Source of the DNA: Verrucomicrobiales bacterium
GTDB lineage: Bacteria; Verrucomicrobiota; Verrucomicrobiia; Limisphaerales; F1-80-MAGS106
Length of the DNA: 5,213 bases
Reading direction: 5' to 3'
Assembly: GCA_947487925.1 (NCBI GenBank)
Contig: CANLCA010000269.1
Location: forward strand, 1-5,213
In this document: in pieces, positions 1 through 5,213 of the stretch
How positions within the stretch are numbered: position 1 is the stretch's first letter
How the letters are laid out: every line of letters starts with the position of its first letter
Program-made: the position numbers and the translations under genes
The notes under the pieces: model-generated
Database searches by the model: none
What the model was told of the DNA's origin: nothing
What the model saw: only the letters and a program-made list of their open reading frames with translations

Positions 1-120
1 AAACCCACGCGCACGATGGAAGCACAACGCAGGAATCTGCTCAAAGACTTGCTGCTCAGCACAGCGCTCGGCGTGCTGCTTCAGCTGGGCGGCTATCACG
101 GAGGGTCGGAAACGCGATAG
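1..120 (+). CDS. C-terminal end of an unrecognised protein (5' truncated by window)
   Basis: Frame 1 is open from the first base to a TAG at 118-120, giving 39 codons. The peptide has a basic stretch (MEAQRRNLLKD), then a short leucine-rich helix (LLLSTALGVLLQLGG) and a hydrophilic tail ending GGSETR. It stops 12 bases before the ATG of the methyltransferase on the same strand, the spacing expected of an operon neighbour. I do not recognise the family. The helix is too short and too interrupted to call a membrane segment with certainty. The support is only an open frame, plausible codon use and the tight spacing, so a chance open frame is possible. Confidence 0.4.
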   Translation, partial: KPTRTMEAQRRNLLKDLLLSTALGVLLQLGGYHGGSETR

Positions 121-132
121 ACGAACTTGATC

Positions 133-930
133 ATGAGCTATTGTTCTGAATTTTGGGATGTGTTGGCGCAGTTCCACGCCGAGATCGAGGATACGAACTT
201 CGATCTCGCCAGCGTTCGCCGCCTCCTGCCGGAGATTGAGAGCCCCGTATTGGTTGTGGGAGCGGGTCAGGGGTTGATCGTAGCGGAGTTGCGGAAACAC
301 GGATACGGGTGTGATGGCGTTGATCTGAGTTCGGAAATGATCCGGCAGGCGAAACTTCGCCGGGGGATTTCCCTCGTTCAGGCGGATGCCAAGGCCATGT
401 CATTTCCCGCGGCCAGTTATGCGACGATCATCTATGCCACCGGCGTGGTTGATTTCACCGCCGAGGAAGACGACATCCGGGCCATGCTCATGGAAGGGCG
501 GCGAGTAGTTGAGGAGTCAGGGAAGATATTCGTTGCGTTCTACAAGGCAAGCGCTGCCCAGGAGGAATTTCTGGAAATGGTCGGCCTGACCAGTAATCAC
601 AAACTGGCGTTTCGAGAGAGCTTGGAGGTTTACCTGATGAATCCCGTTCAGATGGTGGCCTGGGTGGCAAGAAGGGCGGGCCTCAGTCGTTTTCGCGCCA
701 CCATCGCGTTGCTTCGCGTGGCCGGGCGCAGCACGATGCAGGAGAGGAGGAACACGCTCAAAATGCAGCGGGTTTTTCGGAGGCTGGACGATCCCCGCTC
801 CCTGATTAACGCTGCCCCAGAGAAACTGCCGTTTCGGAATGAAAGAGAGATCGAGAACCTGTTCGAACGCCTGGGCATTCCCATCAAGCAGCTCCGGGCG
901 TTTGCCAGTTGCTGGGTGGTTCGAATCTAG
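133..930 (+). CDS. Class I SAM-dependent methyltransferase
   Basis: A complete 265-residue protein if started at ATG 133. A TTG at 127, two codons upstream, is possible but less likely. No good ribosome-binding site decides between them. It should transfer a methyl group from S-adenosylmethionine in the cytoplasm; the acceptor is unknown. The Rossmann core is clear: motif I VLVVGAGQG at residues 39-47, an acidic residue ending strand 2 at Asp64 (GVDLS), the adenine-contact ADA at 84-86, and the motif IV region around residues 97-108 (ATIIYATGVVDF). A strand-5 segment EESGKIFVAF follows at about 127-136. The C-terminal 120 residues are basic and helical, and the protein ends in a strand (FASCWVVRI) as is common in methyltransferase type 11/25 proteins. 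It resembles lipid or small-molecule methyltransferases more than rRNA enzymes, but the substrate cannot be read from sequence. Its neighbours are an unknown partial gene upstream and a glycosyltransferase 67 bp downstream. Confidence 0.85.
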   Translation: MSYCSEFWDVLAQFHAEIEDTNFDLASVRRLLPEIESPVLVVGAGQGLIVAELRKHGYGCDGVDLSSEMIRQAKLRRGISLVQADAKAMSFPAASYATIIYATGVVDFTAEEDDIRAMLMEGRRVVEESGKIFVAFYKASAAQEEFLEMVGLTSNHKLAFRESLEVYLMNPVQMVAWVARRAGLSRFRATIALLRVAGRSTMQERRNTLKMQRVFRRLDDPRSLINAAPEKLPFRNEREIENLFERLGIPIKQLRAFASCWVVRI

Positions 931-997
931 TGGCCGCTATGAAAGCCAATCCTGGTGGATCGGGGTAATCGTGCGCGATTGACGGTAACGCGAGCCT

Positions 998-1675
998 ATG
1001 GTGATGACATTTATGTTTCTCGGTACCGCCGCGCTGTTCGTGGCGGGCGCGGGCGCTGCCTGGTGGCGTTTGAGTTGGCTGCGGCGATTGCCTCCGCTCG
1101 AAGCGTCAACGCCGGATGACGCGGCACCTGCGCAAAGCATGGTCGCATGCTCGGTGATCGTGGCCGCGCGGGACGAGGAAGCGCGCATCGAGCAGACCGT
1201 TCGCCGTCTGTTGGCCCAGCGCAGCGTCGAGTTGGACCTGATCGTCGTGGACGATCGTTCCACCGATCGAACGGGTGAAATGTTGGAGCAACTGGCGAAG
1301 GAGGATTCACGGTTAAGGGTCATGCGCATTGACGCTCTGCCGGAGGGATGGCTGGGCAAGTGCCACGCCTGCCATGTCGGGGCGCTGGCGGCAAAGGGAG
1401 CCTGGATCCTTTTCACCGACGCCGATTGCTGGTCGAAGCCGGACGTTCTGCTCCGCGCGATTCAGGCGGCGGAACGTGAGCGAGCCGATCATGTCACGCT
1501 CACCTCGGGTCTCGCGGTGCCAAGCGCTAGCCTTCGCGCCAGTTCTCTACTGTTCCACCTCAGCCTCGCGAACTGGTTCTCCGGCGTGAACCGCGATCGG
1601 CCGAACTCGCATGTGGGCTTCGGCGCTTTCAACCTTGGGCGGCGGTTCGCTTGGAGCGACTTGTTGACTTTCTGA
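998..1675 (+). CDS. Family 2 glycosyltransferase, C-terminally truncated (probable pseudogene)
   Basis: The protein as it stands is 225 residues. ATG 998 is the first start after an in-frame TAA at 986-988; a second ATG lies at 1004. Residues 4-22 form an N-terminal membrane anchor. The GT-A fold follows: strand 1 SVIVAARDEE at 52-61, the nucleotide-binding VVDDRSTD at 83-90, GWLGK at 117-121, and the metal-binding DXD motif in FTDAD at 139-143. The architecture resembles membrane-anchored family 2 enzymes of the hopene-associated HpnB kind, usually some 370-400 residues long. Similarity stops at GAFNLGRR (residues 209-216, to about base 1645). The catalytic acidic motif, the Q/RXXRW-like region and the C-terminal membrane helices are missing. 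The last nine residues (FAWSDLLTF) come from antisense of a DUF2442 gene. The protein is probably inactive. The sugar and acceptor are unknown, though a role in a membrane lipid or glycan is likely for the family. Confidence 0.82.
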   Translation: MVMTFMFLGTAALFVAGAGAAWWRLSWLRRLPPLEASTPDDAAPAQSMVACSVIVAARDEEARIEQTVRRLLAQRSVELDLIVVDDRSTDRTGEMLEQLAKEDSRLRVMRIDALPEGWLGKCHACHVGALAAKGAWILFTDADCWSKPDVLLRAIQAAERERADHVTLTSGLAVPSASLRASSLLFHLSLANWFSGVNRDRPNSHVGFGAFNLGRRFAWSDLLTF

Positions 1676-1932
1676 TGCTGTCCATAATCCCCGGCCAACA
1701 ATCCCCGGAACGAAAGATCCTCATCCAAATCAGGCCAATGAATGCCAAACGGTGAAAGCTCGATCCTGCTCAATTGCTTCGCTGTTCCGCGGGCCAGTCG
1801 GGCGTTTTCCATCACAGGAAAACGTATCTCGGTCCCGCTCTCCAGAGAGATCATAATCCTTAAAACGGCAGTTGAACATCGTGAAGATTTGCAAAAGCCT
1901 GGATGAGAAGGGTTTGACGAAGATAGAGGCAT
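1489..1932 (-). CDS. DUF2442-domain protein with read-through tail (damaged)
   Basis: The recognisable part is about 1651-1854, starting at the internal ATG at 1854-1852 (MISLESGTEIRFPV). It contains the DUF2442 signature: EIRFPV, then a basic and helical stretch (ARLARGTAKQLSRIELSP), then GIHWPDLDEDLSFRGLLAGDYG. DUF2442 proteins are small, usually 70-90 residues. They are often encoded next to DUF4160 proteins in what is thought to be a toxin-antitoxin-like pair, with DUF2442 the putative antitoxin; this is family knowledge. Here the DUF4160 gene is just upstream on the same strand. The normal stop is absent. After about residue 94 the frame continues as antisense of the glycosyltransferase, ending at 1489. 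The 26 residues before the internal ATG do not look like the family. The core domain is intact but both ends are abnormal, so function is doubtful. Confidence 0.6.
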   Translation of the reverse strand: MPLSSSNPSHPGFCKSSRCSTAVLRIMISLESGTEIRFPVMENARLARGTAKQLSRIELSPFGIHWPDLDEDLSFRGLLAGDYGQHQKVNKSLQANRRPRLKAPKPTCEFGRSRFTPENQFARLRWNSRELARRLALGTARPEVSVT

Positions 1933-2024
1933 ATCCTTTATGGATCTGGTGACTGATTCGGAAAGACTTTATCGCCAGGATCTTGCGAAGATTTGCCATG
2001 GGCAACTGCCGTTTTAAGGATAAT
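1853..2024. repeat. 22-bp inverted repeat, arms 1853-1874 and 2003-2024
   Basis: The left arm reads ataatccttaaaacggcag plus ttg, and the right arm is its reverse complement with one mismatch (21 of 22 identical). The arms are 128 bp apart. The right arm lies in the DUF4160 remnant, where it codes for HIILKTAVA on the minus strand. The left arm lies at the start of the DUF2442 domain. A match this long between two unrelated coding segments is not expected by chance. It may mark a template switch or rearrangement, or the ends of a lost small element. No target-site duplication or transposase is visible. Confidence 0.75.
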
Positions 2025-2150
2025 GTGACCGTCCCGAAAGACCGCCTCCCCTCCGCCATGCCGCACGTGAACATGCACTGGCTCGTGTTCGTTGCTGTAG
2101 AAAAAGAACTTATAACCGTACATTCTCGAAAATCTTCGGCAGGCTTCCAC
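1938..2150 (-). pseudogene. DUF4160-domain protein remnant, frameshifted
   Basis: From the ATG at 2123-2121 the minus strand reads MYGYKFFFYSNEHEPVHVHV and continues to a GGEAVF segment. That is the hallmark of DUF4160: an aromatic strand, then EP-H-HV, then a charged turn and AVF. Family members run to 75-90 residues. In this frame the family-like sequence fades after about 45 residues, around the inverted-repeat arm at 2003-2024, and the usual C-terminal helix (EE..E...W...F) is not seen. The upstream bases 2142-2124 read CTG CCG AAG ATT TTC, one base out of frame with the ATG. This looks like a former ATG-initiated MPKIF start that suffered a start-codon change and a single-base indel. DUF4160 is commonly the upstream partner of DUF2442, and that order is kept here. 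The role is presumed toxin-like or regulatory but is not established. Confidence 0.6.
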
Positions 2151-2275
2151 TCTGTCGAACCTTGCCGCGAAACGCGACTCGTTTTGTCGAACGAGGTGAG
2201 CTCAGCGACCCGGCCCGTGGGACGCGTGGATTGCAACAGTAGCGCGATGGCCGGGTTAGATGTCAGCGCGGGATT

Positions 2276-2368
2276 CGCCAGCGCCTGCCGCTCCGCCTCG
2301 AACCTCGCGACCACCTGCTTGGTGTCCTTGCCCAGCATGATGAGCTTCAGCGCCCCGAGACGCCGCAC
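2276..2368 (-). pseudogene. Fragment of a bacterial Ser/Thr protein kinase N-lobe
   Basis: The minus strand from 2368 reads RRLGALKLIMLGKDTKQVV and then ARFEAERQALA. This closely follows the N-lobe of PknB-like kinases that are abundant in Verrucomicrobia and Planctomycetes, where the consensus reads roughly VALKVIKLGMDT..V.ARFEAERQALA. The LK of GALKL contains the ATP-binding lysine of subdomain II, and the glutamates in FEAE belong to helix C. Upstream bases (about 2369-2395) still code for a basic PRRKVRR-like run in the same frame, but with an in-frame stop just before it. Downstream the sequence decays: NPAIALLL and TGR resemble the HPNIAKVL and TGRP of intact kinases, to about 2200. The glycine loop, HRD and DFG motifs are all absent. 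This is a relic, not a working gene. The frame stays open to 1730 by chance. Confidence 0.6.
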
Positions 2369-2409
2369 CTTTCGCCGCGGGCTTGCTCAGCGCCGATCGA
2401 AACAGGGCG

Positions 2410-2983
2410 GCTCATGACCTTGAGAGGATGTCATCCTCATCTGTTTTTGATTCATCTGCTAATAGATGGGCAATTGTTCGACAGGAAGTTTGTGTCCGCT
2501 TTCAAAAACGTCTTCCCCGAGGCACGGCCCAGTGCCAAAGCGTGGCTGGAATCGGAACATTGAGTCGTTGCTCTTAAACAGGGGCACGCCCTAATCGCTG
2601 CCAGAGCAATCATTTTCTCGCCGCCGCCAAAAACACTCCATCGAGAAGGGGCAACTGATCTTGAGGATGCGCCAATGAGACCGAACGACTCCATTGCCCA
2701 CGCGGTCGCTGAACACGCCGTTCAGGTGCGCGGTAGCGACGATTGCCTTGAGAAGGCCCCAGAAGATGGAGCGATAAGTTTTCGGGCACATCGCGCCAGC
2801 GAATGAGAGCGGTAGACCGTTTCAAGGGTGAAATCCCGCCGAGAAGCCTGTTTGTGGAAGCGCGCGAGGAACCGAAGAAGTGCTTTCCGAGAAACTCCAC
2901 GCTTCGGATCCGAGTTCATTTTACTGCACTTTTTGCGAGATTCGGAAAGCGCCACGCATTTCTCTTGATCCGTTACCGTTCAG
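2410..2983. other. Stretch with no recognisable gene
   Basis: All six frames were read. The open frames here are short (60-96 codons), overlap each other on both strands and show no family motif. The minus-strand frames include peptides rich in Arg, Ser and Trp, which suggests decayed coding sequence or non-coding DNA. A 9-bp inverted pair (gctttccga at 2882-2890 and tcggaaagc at 2942-2950) and a short palindrome at 2424-2438 are present but weak. No tRNA, rRNA or transposase could be recognised. Confidence 0.5.
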
Positions 2984-3029
2984 AAAAATCGCGTTTCTCA
3001 ATCTGATGAGATTTGGAATGTGAGAAGCG
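2984..3029 (-). terminator. Candidate Rho-independent terminator of nfeD
   Basis: On the minus strand, 16 bases after the nfeD stop codon, CGCTTCTC pairs with GAGAA-AC-GCG (a two-base bulge). An inner AATCT/AGATT stem closes a CATC loop, and the structure is followed directly by ATTTTT. The stem is imperfect, with an unpaired stretch of about eight bases on the 5' side. The order of hairpin, U-run and position just beyond the stop fits intrinsic termination. Confidence 0.4.
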
Positions 3030-3044
3030 AACAGGCTCAAAGCT

Positions 3045-4466
3045 CTAACCCAATTCCTCCACGACGGCTTCCGAACCGCTGTGCCCGATGATCTTCAAAC
3101 GCTGTCCTTGCTCCACCATTTCACCCTGGGTAACGACGTGGAGGAGTCGATCGCCAAATCTTGCCTTTCCGCCGGGGCGCAGGGGTGATACCGCCACGCC
3201 GGTCTCGCCAAGGCTGGCCTTTTGTTGCTCCTCGAGTCTGGAGACGAAAACAACGCCGCTGGCAGTGTGGGAAACAAGCTCCCCGAACAGGCGAGTTCGA
3301 GGGAGAAACTGTGCCAGAACCAGCATCAGGGCAAACGAGACCAGGACGGCCATGCTGATGTCCCTCAGGGGAAGCTGCAGCTGGGGAAAAGTGGGCATGG
3401 TTGAGGTCCCTGGATAGCTGTCCACCATCCCCATAACGATGGCGACCAGCATCATGGCTGTCCCGGTGATGCCGACAAAGAGCGTGCCTGGAAAAACGAA
3501 CAATTCCAGTGCTACCAAGATCAATCCCAACACGAAAACAATCGCCCAACCGGCCCCTGAGAGGCCAGCCACATAACCTCCAAGAAAATAGATTGCGAAC
3601 GCGGTAATCCCAACGATGCCCGGCAGACCGAACCCCGGTGTTTTGAATTCGAGGTAGAGGCCCACGATTCCGATGACGAGCAGCAGGGGACTGATGGTGG
3701 TGATCCAAGTGCCCAACTGCTCTGCACCGGTGGGTTTAATCTCGATTCGTTGCGCCCCGGCGTAACCGAGTTCGATCAGCAGCGCTTCCATTGTTTCCAC
3801 CGTGCCAGACGAAAGCAAAGGCTTCGGTGGAAGGCCGTATTTCTTGGCCGCTTGACGATCCGTGAGCGTCAGGATGTTTCCTTCCTTGTTGAGGAGTTCA
3901 CCCTCAATCCTCAACTCCTTCGTCTTATCGATCATCGCTTCAATGACTTCGATATTATGCCCGTTCTTTTCCGCCTGGGTGCGCACCAATGCCCGAACCG
4001 CGGAAGTCATTTTGATCTCAAGTGTGTCCGGCATTTTTTCCACACCCGCCCCGCCGGGCGACATCATGATGGGTGCCGCGGCACCGATAACGCTTTGCGG
4101 CGCCATATAGATTCTTTGAGTCGCGACAGCAATGAAGGCGCCAGCCGAAAACGCCTGCTTATTGACGTACGTGACCGTCAATCCCGGAAATTTCCCTAGG
4201 ATCTCGATGATTTCCTCGGTGACATCCACTCGTCCACCATCCGTTTTCATGTCCAAGATGAGCACATCCGCTTTGGCTTCCATCGCCTCCTTCACCCCCC
4301 GCCGGACCACGTAGACCATTGGAGGCATGATGTTCTCCTGAATGGGTAGAATGCAAATCTTCCCACTGGTAGCGGCGACGGCCGTTTTGGTCTCGGCCGC
4401 GAACGTTCCAAGCCCGATCGACATGAGCCAGAACAGCAGCCATCGGGCAACGTGCTTCACAATCAT
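3045..4466 (-). CDS. nfeD: NfeD-family membrane-bound serine protease (ClpP class)
   Basis: A complete 473-residue long-form NfeD. Residues 1-24 are a signal peptide or anchor (basic KHVAR, then LLFWLMSIGLG), which supports the ATG at 4466. The only purine-rich site, GAGG, is one base from the ATG, too close to be a normal ribosome-binding site. Residues about 35-235 are the ClpP/crotonase-like protease domain: LDMKTDGG at 71-78 in the place of the usual LDTPGG, and the nucleophile Ser107 in FSAGAFIA. By analogy with the Ser-Lys dyad of archaeal 1510-N, Lys152 (or Lys144) is the likely general base. Membrane helices follow at about 254-272, 281-300, 305-323, 328-348 and 369-388. A soluble C-terminal OB-fold lies at about 415-473 (GETGVAVSPLRPGGKARFGD and on). 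Family knowledge: NfeD proteins partner with flotillin/stomatin-type proteins and are thought to cleave or remodel membrane-associated substrates. The partner here is floA, divergently encoded 117 bp away. Candidate terminator follows. Confidence 0.92.
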   Translation of the reverse strand: MIVKHVARWLLFWLMSIGLGTFAAETKTAVAATSGKICILPIQENIMPPMVYVVRRGVKEAMEAKADVLILDMKTDGGRVDVTEEIIEILGKFPGLTVTYVNKQAFSAGAFIAVATQRIYMAPQSVIGAAAPIMMSPGGAGVEKMPDTLEIKMTSAVRALVRTQAEKNGHNIEVIEAMIDKTKELRIEGELLNKEGNILTLTDRQAAKKYGLPPKPLLSSGTVETMEALLIELGYAGAQRIEIKPTGAEQLGTWITTISPLLLVIGIVGLYLEFKTPGFGLPGIVGITAFAIYFLGGYVAGLSGAGWAIVFVLGLILVALELFVFPGTLFVGITGTAMMLVAIVMGMVDSYPGTSTMPTFPQLQLPLRDISMAVLVSFALMLVLAQFLPRTRLFGELVSHTASGVVFVSRLEEQQKASLGETGVAVSPLRPGGKARFGDRLLHVVTQGEMVEQGQRLKIIGHSGSEAVVEELG

Positions 4467-4583
4467 GCCTCACTCTAACCCTGCCCACCTGGATGGCACA
4501 ACCGAGAAACCGATGACATTCGAACGTAGTTGACCGTGGGAATATGCTTGTTTCAAGGCCATCACCACTGCCATTGTCCTGCC
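4467..4583. promoter_or_regulatory. Divergent control region between nfeD and floA
   Basis: These 117 bases separate the two start codons and must hold the promoters and leaders for both genes unless they are read from further away. No convincing -35/-10 pair with 16-18 bp spacing was found. On the plus side a TTGACC (about 4530) and a TATGCT are only seven bases apart. On the minus side a TTGAAA has no good -10 at the right distance. A TTCGAA palindrome is present but too short to call an operator. Neither gene has a clear Shine-Dalgarno sequence. Confidence 0.45.
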
Positions 4584-5213
4584 ATGAATACGCTCCTCGC
4601 TCAAGTCGGTGTTCCACCCATTAGAATCGAATGGGTCTTTTACGGCATTTTGGGCCTAGTGGTCTTTGTTGCCGCCATCCTGGTCATCAACTTTGGAATC
4701 ATCTACATCCGAGCCTTGTTTTCCGGGGCCAAAGTCACGATCACGGAGTTGATCGCGCTGCGGTTGCGGGGGATTCCAGGGGCTTTGATAGTGGATGGTC
4801 GCATCACGGCCGTGAAATCTGGGTTGCCCATTTCGATCGACGAACTCTCCACCCATTTCCTGGCCGGCGGCAATGTGCAAATGGTCGTTCTGGCCTTGGT
4901 CGCCGCGAAGAAGGCCGGCATCAATCTCGTTTTCGACCGTGCGTGCGCCATCGACCTTGCCACCAAAGGCACCGGAAAAACCGTGCTCGAAGCGGTGAAA
5001 ACTTCCGTCAACCCGAAGGTGATCGATTGCCCGGCGCCCACGTCAGGCAAGACCACCATTGATGCGGTAGCCAAGGACGGCATCGTCATCAAAGCCAAGG
5101 CCCGGGTGACGGTGCGAACCAATCTGGATCGTTTCGTTGGTGGCGCGACGGAGGAAACCATCATCGCGCGCGTCGGGGAGGGCATCGTTTCCACAATCGG
5201 TTCCGCGGAAACC
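4584..5213 (+). CDS. floA: Flotillin-like protein FloA (YqfA/UPF0365 family), 3' end beyond window
   Basis: The frame is open from ATG 4584 to the last base, giving 210 codons with no stop; family members have about 330 residues, so roughly the last third is missing. A short hydrophilic start is followed by a membrane hairpin or helix at residues 17-42 (WVFYGILGLVVFVAAIL and on). Then come family blocks: LIALRLRGIP (56-65), STHFLAGGNV (89-98), AIDLA (122-126), VLEAVKTSVNPKVI (134-147), DGIVIKAKARVTVRTNLDR (165-183), VGGATEETIIARVGEGIVST (185-204). These match Bacillus FloA almost block for block. Compared with it, there are small insertions near 127-133 (TKGTGKT) and 150-161 (PAPTSGKTTIDA). 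FloA is an integral membrane scaffold that oligomerises in functional membrane microdomains and affects fluidity, secretion and signalling; this is family knowledge. Divergent nfeD encodes its usual partner. There is no strong Shine-Dalgarno sequence before the ATG. Confidence 0.93.
   Translation, partial: MNTLLAQVGVPPIRIEWVFYGILGLVVFVAAILVINFGIIYIRALFSGAKVTITELIALRLRGIPGALIVDGRITAVKSGLPISIDELSTHFLAGGNVQMVVLALVAAKKAGINLVFDRACAIDLATKGTGKTVLEAVKTSVNPKVIDCPAPTSGKTTIDAVAKDGIVIKAKARVTVRTNLDRFVGGATEETIIARVGEGIVSTIGSAET

Noticed and set aside
937..1416. A 159-codon open frame on the minus strand
   Set aside because: It lies antisense to the well-supported glycosyltransferase and shows no domain motif.
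1730..2368. A 212-codon open frame on the minus strand
   Set aside because: Only its first 31 codons match a known family (kinase N-lobe). The rest runs out of frame through DUF4160 and the DUF2442 start, so the length is accidental.
1983..2417. A 144-codon open frame on the plus strand
   Set aside because: It is antisense to the kinase and DUF4160 remnants and its peptide has no recognisable motif.
2424..2447. Palindrome GAGGATG-T-CATCCTC followed by TTTTT, as a possible terminator
   Set aside because: A loop can form only by breaking the inner pairs, leaving about five base pairs. No intact gene on the plus strand ends just before it.
2591..2955. Minus-strand short open frames considered as a decayed transposase
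   Set aside because: No catalytic motif (HUH, DDE or recombinase) and no terminal repeats were found, so a mobile element could not be supported.
3121..3708. A 195-codon open frame on the minus strand, rich in His, Arg and Pro
   Set aside because: It is the shifted-frame shadow of nfeD, whose correct frame has clear family motifs.
4528..4552. TTGACC...TATGCT as a floA promoter
   Set aside because: The two boxes are only seven bases apart, far from the 16-18 bp needed for a sigma-70-type promoter.
4631..5062. A 143-codon open frame on the plus strand
   Set aside because: It is a shadow of floA. The true frame starts at 4584 and is open to the window end.

Overview
The window looks like a piece of a free-living bacterial chromosome of moderately high GC. 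The closest match in style is Verrucomicrobiota or a neighbouring PVC lineage. This is inferred from the gene families: an NfeD/FloA pair, a PVC-style family 2 glycosyltransferase, a remnant of a Ser/Thr kinase of the 'RFEAERQALA' type, and DUF4160/DUF2442 small genes. Shine-Dalgarno sequences are weak throughout. No marker gene is present, so the lineage is only a suggestion.

Left part (1-1675, plus strand): the last 39 codons of an unrecognised protein, then a complete class I SAM-dependent methyltransferase (from 133), then a family 2 glycosyltransferase (from 998). The three are co-directional and closely spaced, so they may be one transcription unit. The glycosyltransferase keeps its N-terminal membrane anchor and its nucleotide-sugar-binding half. 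It stops being recognisable at about 1645, and its C-terminal half is absent from the window.

Middle part (about 1646-3044): a patch of broken genes, best read on the minus strand. From right to left these are a fragment of a PknB-like kinase N-lobe (about 2276-2368), a DUF4160 gene with a damaged start and end (about 1938-2150), and a DUF2442 gene (from 1932 or 1854 downward). The DUF2442 gene lacks its own stop and reads on into the antisense of the glycosyltransferase. A 22-bp inverted repeat (1853-1874 and 2003-2024, one mismatch) sits inside this patch. From about 2410 to 2983 no gene could be recognised. A hairpin followed by U residues at 2984-3029 is a candidate terminator for the gene to its right.

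Right part (3045-5213): nfeD on the minus strand encodes a membrane-bound ClpP-class serine protease with an OB-fold tail. It is divergent from the 5' part of floA, a bacterial flotillin-like scaffold protein, on the plus strand, with 117 bp between the two starts. NfeD and FloA-type proteins are established partners in membrane microdomain and envelope homeostasis, so this is a functional pair with a shared divergent control region. floA runs off the window end.

No wholly new system could be supported. The most unusual content is the rearranged middle patch and the divergent, rather than tandem, layout of nfeD and floA.
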